A stretch of 17,052 bases of DNA from an uncultured Bacteroidales bacterium (GTDB lineage Bacteria; Bacteroidota; Bacteroidia; Bacteroidales; UBA932): assembly GCA_904501835.1 (NCBI GenBank), contig CAJGBW010000033.1, positions 1 through 17,052 of the forward strand, in the 5' to 3' direction. How positions within the stretch are numbered: the stretch's first letter is position 1; the number at the start of each line of letters is the position of its first letter. A program made the translations under genes and the position numbers. Under the pieces are notes generated by a model, which was given only the letters and a program-made list of their open reading frames with translations, searched no databases and had not been told where the DNA came from. Shown here in pieces: positions 9,071 to 13,935 of this stretch.

Positions 9071-9078
9071 CAAATATA
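9071..9078 (-). promoter_or_regulatory. Predicted promoter -7 box (TATATTTG) for the alpha/beta hydrolase
   Basis: Exact match to the Bacteroidota -7 consensus TAnnTTTG, read on the minus strand. It sits 17 bases before the ATG at 9053 and implies a leader of about 10 bases. No clear TTTG -33 element lies at the usual distance. It is back to back with the plus-strand box at 9100-9107. Confidence 0.5.
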
Positions 9079-9099
9079 AGATTTTCCAAGAACATTTAT

Positions 9100-9107
9100 T
9101 ATCTTTG
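9100..9107 (+). promoter_or_regulatory. Predicted promoter -7 box (TATCTTTG) for the yhhQ-queF cluster
   Basis: Exact match to TAnnTTTG. Transcription would start near 9114, giving a leader of about 57 bases that contains the whole predicted preQ1-type aptamer (9137-9166) and a small CCGC/GCGG hairpin (9120-9133). No convincing -33 TTTG is present at the expected spacing. Confidence 0.55.
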
Positions 9108-9136
9108 CGGTCGAAAGTTCCGCCACAAAGCGGCAC

Positions 9137-9166
9137 AAGTGTAACAGACAACCACTTAAAAAACTG
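9137..9166 (+). promoter_or_regulatory. Candidate class I preQ1-type riboswitch in the yhhQ-queF leader
   Basis: The RNA can form an H-type pseudoknot. P1 pairs AAGTG (9137-9141) with CACTT (9153-9157). The 11-base loop 9142-9152 contains CAG (9145-9147), which can pair with CTG (9164-9166) after a run of six A. Against the known Bacillus and Thermoanaerobacter class I aptamers the layout agrees position by position: five-pair P1, a loop starting with U, three-base loop L1, P2 bases at positions 9-11, a cytosine directly before the 3' strand of P1 (C9152, the ligand-pairing position), and an A-rich L3 followed by CU. L3 is 6 bases, shorter than the usual 8 or so. P2 ends 4 bases before the ATG at 9171, so ligand binding would hide the ribosome entry site. 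The downstream genes (transporter and QueF) are classic targets. Found by eye; not tested with a covariance model. Confidence 0.6.
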
Positions 9167-9170
9167 CCAG

Positions 9171-9848
9171 ATGAAGAAGAGTTTTTCCTTGACCTTCCTT
9201 TTGATGACCACTGTCCTGGTGGTCAGCCTTATCGCCTCCAACCTTTTTGCCGCCAAAGTCCTCCATTTCTGGGGTCTTACTTTGCCGGGCGCCGTCATTA
9301 TTTTCCCGATTACCTACATTCTCAACGACTGCATCTGCGAGGTGTGGGGTTACAAAAAAGCACGTCTGGTGATTTGGTTGGCATTCAGCCTCAACACGGC
9401 AATCGTATTGCTGGGAAAATTGCTCTGCATGCTCCCCGCTGCCGATTTTTGGACAGGCGGCCCCCATTTCGACTATCTGTTCGACTTCGTGCCGAAAATC
9501 ATTTTCGCCTCCATTTTGGCTTTCCTGCTAGGCTCTACTTTGAATGCCTGGGTGATGAGCAAAATGAAAAAAGCTGACCGAGGCCGTCGCTTCGGATTGC
9601 GCGCCATTGTCTCCTCGTTGGTGGGCGAATGTGCCGACTCGCTCATTTTCATCCCCATTGCTTTTTGGGGAATTCCCGCGGAGAAACTACTGGCTATGAT
9701 GGGGGTGCAAGTTGCCGTCAAAGTGGCCTACGAAATTCTGATTTTGCCCGTCACGGCAGCGGTCGTACGCAAGGTGAAAAAGATGGAAAACACCGATGTC
9801 ATCGACGGGGATATTTCCTACAACCCATTCCGAATCAACGATATTTAG
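9171..9848 (+). CDS. yhhQ: Queuosine precursor transporter, YhhQ/VUT family
   Basis: 225 residues, a hydrophobic inner-membrane protein with about six membrane segments. Family signatures are visible: IASNLFAAKV after the first helix, PGAVIIFPITYILNDCICEV at about residues 40-60 followed by WGYKKAR, and a late RAIVSSLVGECADSLIFIP stretch. The family takes up queuosine precursors (preQ0/preQ1 class). The ATG at 9171 is chosen because it begins directly with the first membrane helix and follows the leader element; an upstream in-frame ATG at 9066 would precede the promoter box. queF follows 18 bases after the stop, so import and downstream use of 7-deazaguanine precursors are probably co-expressed and ligand-controlled. 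Confidence 0.93.
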   Translation: MKKSFSLTFLLMTTVLVVSLIASNLFAAKVLHFWGLTLPGAVIIFPITYILNDCICEVWGYKKARLVIWLAFSLNTAIVLLGKLLCMLPAADFWTGGPHFDYLFDFVPKIIFASILAFLLGSTLNAWVMSKMKKADRGRRFGLRAIVSSLVGECADSLIFIPIAFWGIPAEKLLAMMGVQVAVKVAYEILILPVTAAVVRKVKKMENTDVIDGDISYNPFRINDI

Positions 9849-9866
9849 AAAACAATTTACCTCAAT

Positions 9867-10325
9867 ATGGATACCCGAAAAAATGAAGGCCTGCAAGCGC
9901 TGGGCAACAAAACAAACTATCTGACCGACTACACGCCTTCCGTATTGGAAGCCTTTGAAAATCAACACCCTGACAACGATTATTGGGTACGTTTCAACTG
10001 CCCCGAATTCACCAGTCTCTGCCCGATTACCGGTCAGCCTGACTTTGCCGAAATCCGCATCGACTACATTCCCGACAGGCGCATGGTAGAGAGCAAAAGT
10101 CTGAAACTTTACCTGTTCAGTTTCCGCAACCACGGAGCCTTCCACGAGGATTGTGTCAATATCATACTCAAAGATTTGGTGGCGTTGATGGACCCGAAAT
10201 ACATTGAGGTAACCGGACTGTTCGTGCCGCGCGGAGGCATCAGCATCCACCCCTACGCCAACTATGGTCGTCCGGGAACGAAATATGAAAAATTAGCAGA
10301 AAACCGTCTGTTTGAGCACAAATAA
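9867..10325 (+). CDS. queF: NADPH-dependent 7-cyano-7-deazaguanine (preQ0) reductase QueF
   Basis: 152 residues, the short unimodular type. It reduces the nitrile of preQ0 to the aminomethyl group of preQ1 in the cytoplasm, the last step before tRNA insertion in queuosine synthesis. The catalytic region is LCPITGQPDFA, with the thioimide-forming Cys52 and the acid Asp59. The NADPH/QueF motif follows at about residues 75-94 (ESKSLKLYLFSFRNHG, then FHE with His93 and Glu94). The C-terminal VPRGGISIHPYANYG is also typical. The gene is 18 bases after yhhQ and is followed after 10 bases by an SGNH hydrolase, so all three may share one transcript. No other queuosine genes (queC, queD, queE, tgt, queA) are in the window. 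Confidence 0.97.
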   Translation: MDTRKNEGLQALGNKTNYLTDYTPSVLEAFENQHPDNDYWVRFNCPEFTSLCPITGQPDFAEIRIDYIPDRRMVESKSLKLYLFSFRNHGAFHEDCVNIILKDLVALMDPKYIEVTGLFVPRGGISIHPYANYGRPGTKYEKLAENRLFEHK

Positions 10326-10335
10326 AACAAAGACC

Positions 10336-11043
10336 ATGATGAGAAAAAACCACATCTGGGCACTCTTATTTGCCATTTTCTTTGCTGTTATAAGTCTGGA
10401 CGCCATTGCCAAACCCAAGCCGAAACCCGAGGAGACGGATTGGGCTAAATTCTACCGTTATGAGGAGCAGAATACGAAGGTCAGCAAAAGACCGACGGCG
10501 GTGTTGATGGGTGATTCCATTACGGATGGATGGGGACGCAAATTCCCCGAATTTTTTGAGCGCAACAATTTTATTTGCCGCGGTATTTCAGGGCAGACCA
10601 CCAGCCACATGTTGGTGCGTTTCCGTGCCGACGTCTTGGTGCACAAGCCCAAATATGTGGTGATTTTGGCGGGCATCAACGACATTGCCCTCAATAACGG
10701 CATCATCAGCATTGAAAACATCTTCGGCAACATTGTATCCATGGTCGAGTTGGCCCGTCAGCACAAAATCAAACCCGTTCTGTGCACACTCCTGCCGGCA
10801 CACGAGGCGGGTTGGCGCAAACAAATCGGCAATCCCACAGAAAAGATTTTGGCCTTGAACAAACTCATCACGGACTATGCCAAAGCCCATCGCATTCCGC
10901 TGGTGGATTATTACTCAGCCATGCTTTCTGACAAAGGCGACGGCTCTATGGTCAGCGACTATGCACGTGATGCTGTACACCCCAATGAAAAGGGTTACGA
11001 AATCATGGAGAAGACCTTGCTTTCTTCCGTCCGATTCAGATAA
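10336..11043 (+). CDS. Exported SGNH/GDSL-family hydrolase (esterase/lipase-like)
   Basis: 235 residues from the ATG at 10336 (a second ATG follows directly). The start at 10312 would overlap the end of queF and bury the signal. The N-terminus is a signal peptide (MRKNHIWALLFAIF... with cleavage near DAIA-KP). SGNH blocks are complete: block I MGDSITDGWG with Ser61, block II GISGQT with Gly86, block III LAGINDI with Asn115, and block V RDAVHPNEKGYEIM with Asp212 and His215. The domain resembles the rhamnogalacturonan/platelet-activating-factor acetylhydrolase-like esterases that remove acyl groups from glycans or lipids; the true substrate is unknown. It follows queF by 10 bases on the same strand, yet has no obvious tie to queuosine. 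It converges with the transporter gene, leaving 27 bases between stops. Confidence 0.92.
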   Translation: MMRKNHIWALLFAIFFAVISLDAIAKPKPKPEETDWAKFYRYEEQNTKVSKRPTAVLMGDSITDGWGRKFPEFFERNNFICRGISGQTTSHMLVRFRADVLVHKPKYVVILAGINDIALNNGIISIENIFGNIVSMVELARQHKIKPVLCTLLPAHEAGWRKQIGNPTEKILALNKLITDYAKAHRIPLVDYYSAMLSDKGDGSMVSDYARDAVHPNEKGYEIMEKTLLSSVRFR

Positions 11044-11070
11044 AAATCCTGCCTGAAAACGGCCCTAGCG

Positions 11071-12765
11071 CTACGCCAGGGCGAAGACCATCAGCAATTG
11101 CGCCGCCAGCACCCTGAGAAACATAGACAGAGGGTAAACGGTGGCGTAATTGATAGAGGTGTAGTTCGTACCGTAGGCATCCTGGGCAAAAGCCAAGCCG
11201 GCCGGAGAGGTCGTGGCACCGCAAATCAAACCGCAAATCTGGTAGAAATTGAGTTTGAAGGCATAACGCGCGAGCAAGGCAACCAAGAAAATGGGCACAA
11301 TGGTAATCAAAGTACCAAACAATATCCACCAATATCCGCCTTCCGTCAAAGCCGCCACAAAAGACTCACCGGCACCCAAACCGACCGCAGCCAAGAAGAA
11401 ACTGATACCGACTTCGCGTATCATCATATTGGCACTCAGCGTGGTGTAGGTGGTGATTTTCCATTGGGGACCAAAATAACCCAAGAGAATGGCGATAATC
11501 AAAGGGCCACCCGCCAAACCCAATTTAATGGGCTGGGGAATGCCCGGGAAAGCCATGGGAATAGAACCGAAAATCACACCCAAAGCAATGCCGAAGAAGA
11601 TGGGTACCAGATTGGGGTGACTGAGTTGTTCGGGATTGTTTCCCACAACCGGAGAAAATTCTTGAATGGCCTCCTTGGTGCCGACCACATGGACCGTATC
11701 ACCCATTTGCAGACGAAGATCGGGCTGCGCCGGAAGTTCCAGACCGGCTCGTTGTACGCGGGTAATCTGTACCCCGTAAATAGCACGGACATTCAAGCTC
11801 TGAATGGTCTTACCATTGATTTTGGACTTGGTAACCACCAATTTGCGACTCAGCAAATGATCGTCCATATTGACCCAATCCTCCAAATGCAAAGGAATCT
11901 CGGCGCCAAAAACAATGCGGATGGAATCCACATGCTGCTGGGAAGTGACAATCAACAATTTATCGCCATCTTCCAGCACGGTATCAGACACAGGAATGAA
12001 TATATCATCCCCACGCATAACCCTGGAAATCACCATTTTATGCGACAATTCCTCATCGACAACCTCACGAATCGCTTTTCCTACGATAGCCGGATTTCTC
12101 ACTTCGCAATGCATACGGCGAGCCTTCGTTCCTCCATTGGAACCCTCCTCGGCAGACTGCTTCTGCTCCTGTTTGAGATTGACTTTGAACAGGGATTTCA
12201 GGACAATCAACACCAAAATCACGCCCAAAACACCCATGGGATAAGCCACCGCATAGGCCGAGGCCAAAAGAGAGGAGGAGGAAGCAATCACGTCTTCGCT
12301 TTCCCCCGCGACCTTCATCATTTCTGTCATGGTACTTTGCGCTGCACCCAAGCCCGGCGTATTGGTCACCGCACCCGACATCACACCGACCATAGTTTTG
12401 AGGTCTTCCTTAAATATAAAATGGACGCCCACTGCCACAACAACCGCCAGAGCGATAATCAAAACAGCCAACAAATTCAATTTTACGCCACCGGAACGAA
12501 AGGACTGGAAGAAACCCGGACCCACTTGCAGACCGATAGAAAAGACAAAGAGAATGAGTCCGAAGTCTTTCATAAAGGCCAAGACGGTCGGATCGGAACG
12601 GAAGCCGAAATGACTCAACAATATGCCGAGAAACAAAATCCAAGTAGAACCGATGGACACTCCTTTGATGCGTACGCGGCCCAGCAACAAGCCGGAAGCA
12701 ATGACAAAAGCAAACAGTAGAATCGAATGGGCGGTCCCTGTGCCCCAAAATAAATCGCTAAACAT
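11071..12765 (-). CDS. Putative transporter, YidE/YbjL (AspT-like antiporter) family with two TrkA-C domains
   Basis: 564 residues, inner-membrane. The first membrane half spans about residues 12-190 and contains the duplicated family motif GAVTNTPGLGAAQ (131-143). A cytoplasmic centre with two RCK_C/TrkA_C ligand-binding domains follows (about 217-290 and 304-372, each with a GD.. segment such as EDGDKLLIV and QMGDTVHVVG). The second membrane half covers about 385-564 with the matching motif GATTSPAGLAFAQ (516-528). The inverted repeat of two halves around TrkA-C domains is the family layout; AspT exchanges aspartate for alanine, but most members have no known substrate. Its ATG overlaps the stop of the nitroreductase gene by one base (TAATG), so the two are translationally coupled. 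Confidence 0.93.
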   Translation of the reverse strand: MFSDLFWGTGTAHSILLFAFVIASGLLLGRVRIKGVSIGSTWILFLGILLSHFGFRSDPTVLAFMKDFGLILFVFSIGLQVGPGFFQSFRSGGVKLNLLAVLIIALAVVVAVGVHFIFKEDLKTMVGVMSGAVTNTPGLGAAQSTMTEMMKVAGESEDVIASSSSLLASAYAVAYPMGVLGVILVLIVLKSLFKVNLKQEQKQSAEEGSNGGTKARRMHCEVRNPAIVGKAIREVVDEELSHKMVISRVMRGDDIFIPVSDTVLEDGDKLLIVTSQQHVDSIRIVFGAEIPLHLEDWVNMDDHLLSRKLVVTKSKINGKTIQSLNVRAIYGVQITRVQRAGLELPAQPDLRLQMGDTVHVVGTKEAIQEFSPVVGNNPEQLSHPNLVPIFFGIALGVIFGSIPMAFPGIPQPIKLGLAGGPLIIAILLGYFGPQWKITTYTTLSANMMIREVGISFFLAAVGLGAGESFVAALTEGGYWWILFGTLITIVPIFLVALLARYAFKLNFYQICGLICGATTSPAGLAFAQDAYGTNYTSINYATVYPLSMFLRVLAAQLLMVFALA

Positions 12766-13364
12766 TAGTCTATAAATTTATATTTCTCTTTCTTTCTCTC
12801 TCGCGCTGCCGGGCTCTCATTGGCATAACCCAAACCCACACAAAGACAGAATTGGAAATTTTCGCTGAAGCCTAATTTCTCCAAGACGGCCTGGCAAGGG
12901 GCGCTGTCGTTCATATAACGTACAGGATAGCCCAGGCAAATTGAGCCCAAGCCCATTGCAGTGGCAGAAAGCATGATATTCTGCGCCAACATACCACAAT
13001 CAAATTGCGAAAAACGATAGGTTGTATCATTGGCGATAAAACACATGACCGGTGCGCCACGGAAACAACCACGAATGAATTCGGGATCCTCCGAGGGATT
13101 GCCGGCCACCAGCAAATCTTTGATTTCATTCATCAGAACAGGATTATCTACAATACGGATTTCCCATGACTGCTTGTTCTGTCCGCTGGGCGCATTGATA
13201 CCGCAATCCATAATTCGGGTAATCAGATCTCGCTCTACGGCCTTGTCCTGATATTGGCGTATGCTTCGGCGCGCCATGATATTATCTACAACTGCGTTTT
13301 CTGTAGAATTTTGACAAGAGAGCAACAATAATCCGGAGAGGAGGAATAGGAATAATTTACGCAT
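12765..13364 (-). CDS. Nitroreductase-family lipoprotein
   Basis: 199 residues. The N-terminus is a lipoprotein signal (MRKLFLFLLSGLLLLSC, Cys17). The remainder is a small nitroreductase domain: MARRSIRQYQ near residues 30-39 (FMN phosphate-binding Arg pair), GINAPSGQNKQSWE near 55-68 (flavin-binding), and AMGLGSICLGYP near 136-147. These enzymes bind FMN and use NAD(P)H to reduce nitro groups, quinones or other electron acceptors. Export as a lipoprotein is unusual for a flavoenzyme needing cytosolic NAD(P)H, and makes its electron donor unclear. The stop overlaps the start of the YidE-type transporter. A perfect -7 box (13405-13412) lies upstream, and AGGA precedes the ATG by about 7 bases. 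Confidence 0.9.
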   Translation of the reverse strand: MRKLFLFLLSGLLLLSCQNSTENAVVDNIMARRSIRQYQDKAVERDLITRIMDCGINAPSGQNKQSWEIRIVDNPVLMNEIKDLLVAGNPSEDPEFIRGCFRGAPVMCFIANDTTYRFSQFDCGMLAQNIMLSATAMGLGSICLGYPVRYMNDSAPCQAVLEKLGFSENFQFCLCVGLGYANESPAARERKKEKYKFID

Positions 13365-13404
13365 AATGAATCCTGTTTTTCAATTTAACACTGATTTCAG
13401 GGTG

Positions 13405-13412
13405 CAAAAGTA
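13405..13412 (-). promoter_or_regulatory. Predicted promoter -7 box (TACTTTTG) for the nitroreductase-transporter operon
   Basis: Minus-strand match to TAnnTTTG, giving a predicted start of transcription near 13398 and a leader of about 34 bases to the ATG at 13364. It is back to back with the plus-strand box at 13426-13433. No clear -33 TTTG is seen. Confidence 0.45.
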
Positions 13413-13425
13413 GTAATAAATATTG

Positions 13426-13433
13426 TATCTTTG
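13426..13433 (+). promoter_or_regulatory. Predicted promoter -7 box (TATCTTTG) for the YqaA-like gene
   Basis: Exact TAnnTTTG match ending 18 bases before the ATG at 13452, so the transcript would have a leader of only about 11 bases and no room for a normal Shine-Dalgarno. It is the same octamer as at 9100-9107. No convincing -33 element is present. Confidence 0.5.
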
Positions 13434-13451
13434 ACTGCATAAAATAGTTTT

Positions 13452-13892
13452 ATGGAATTTCTGGAACAGTTAGGATTATTCGGGCTGTTTTTAGGCAGCG
13501 CCCTTGCCGCATCGGTTTTTCCCTTTGCAGCCGACCCGCTGTACCTGGCCATTTTAGCCGCCACCAAAATGCCGCTGGGTTGCTTTCTATCAGCGACCAT
13601 CGGCAGTTGGGTGGGAAGCCTTTTCACCTATTGGGTAGGCACAAAAGGCAAATGGGAATGGATAGAAAAATGGTTCAAAGTCAAGCCGGAAACGCTGCAA
13701 AAACAACAGACTTTGGTGCAGCGTTATGGGGTATGGCTCGGTCTTTTAAGCTGGGTACCCGTCGCGGGGGATATTTTTGTCCTCGCCTTGGGCTTTTATC
13801 GCACGAGCGCGTTCTGGACGTCCGTTACCCTACTCATAGGAAAAGCCCTTCGCTTCCTGCTTTGGAACTACCTATACGGCATTTTTGTATAA
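13452..13892 (+). CDS. YqaA/VTT-domain (DedA-superfamily) small membrane protein
   Basis: 146 residues with about four hydrophobic segments. It carries the marks of the VTT (SNARE-associated) group in its short YqaA form: ASVFPFAADPLYLAIL near residues 20-35 with a central Pro, ATIGSWVGSLFTYWVG near 48-63, and RYGVWLGLLSWVPVAGDIF near 96-114, followed by a C-terminal helix with a conserved GK..R pattern. DedA-superfamily proteins act in the inner membrane, and some flip lipids or undecaprenyl phosphate; the short YqaA members have no firm role. It diverges from the nitroreductase gene and meets the 950-residue lipoprotein gene tail to tail across a terminator hairpin. It is a single-gene unit. 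Confidence 0.9.
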   Translation: MEFLEQLGLFGLFLGSALAASVFPFAADPLYLAILAATKMPLGCFLSATIGSWVGSLFTYWVGTKGKWEWIEKWFKVKPETLQKQQTLVQRYGVWLGLLSWVPVAGDIFVLALGFYRTSAFWTSVTLLIGKALRFLLWNYLYGIFV

Positions 13893-13894
13893 AA

Positions 13895-13926
13895 AACGCC
13901 GACAAACTCGGAGGCTCATCGGCGTT
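13895..13926 (-). terminator. Intrinsic terminator of the DUF4886 lipoprotein operon
   Basis: Perfect 8-bp stem AACGCCGA (13895-13902) and TCGGCGTT (13919-13926) with a 16-base loop. Read on the minus strand the stem is followed by a T run (13890s), as for a rho-independent terminator. It lies 9 bases past the stop at 13936. In the plus direction the stem is followed by A rather than T, so it should serve the YqaA-like gene poorly. Confidence 0.8.
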
Positions 13927-13935
13927 AAAATCTGA

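Noticed and set aside
11062..11082. GCCCT/AGGGC inverted repeat between the convergent SGNH and transporter genes
   Set aside because: The stem is only 5 bp, overlaps the transporter's stop, and has no T run on either strand, so a terminator call is not supported.
11098..12720. Long plus-strand open frame (540 codons) opposite the YidE-type transporter
   Set aside because: It lies entirely antisense to a well-supported transporter gene, its product is Gln/Arg/His-rich with no domain, and it has no promoter box or coding logic of its own.
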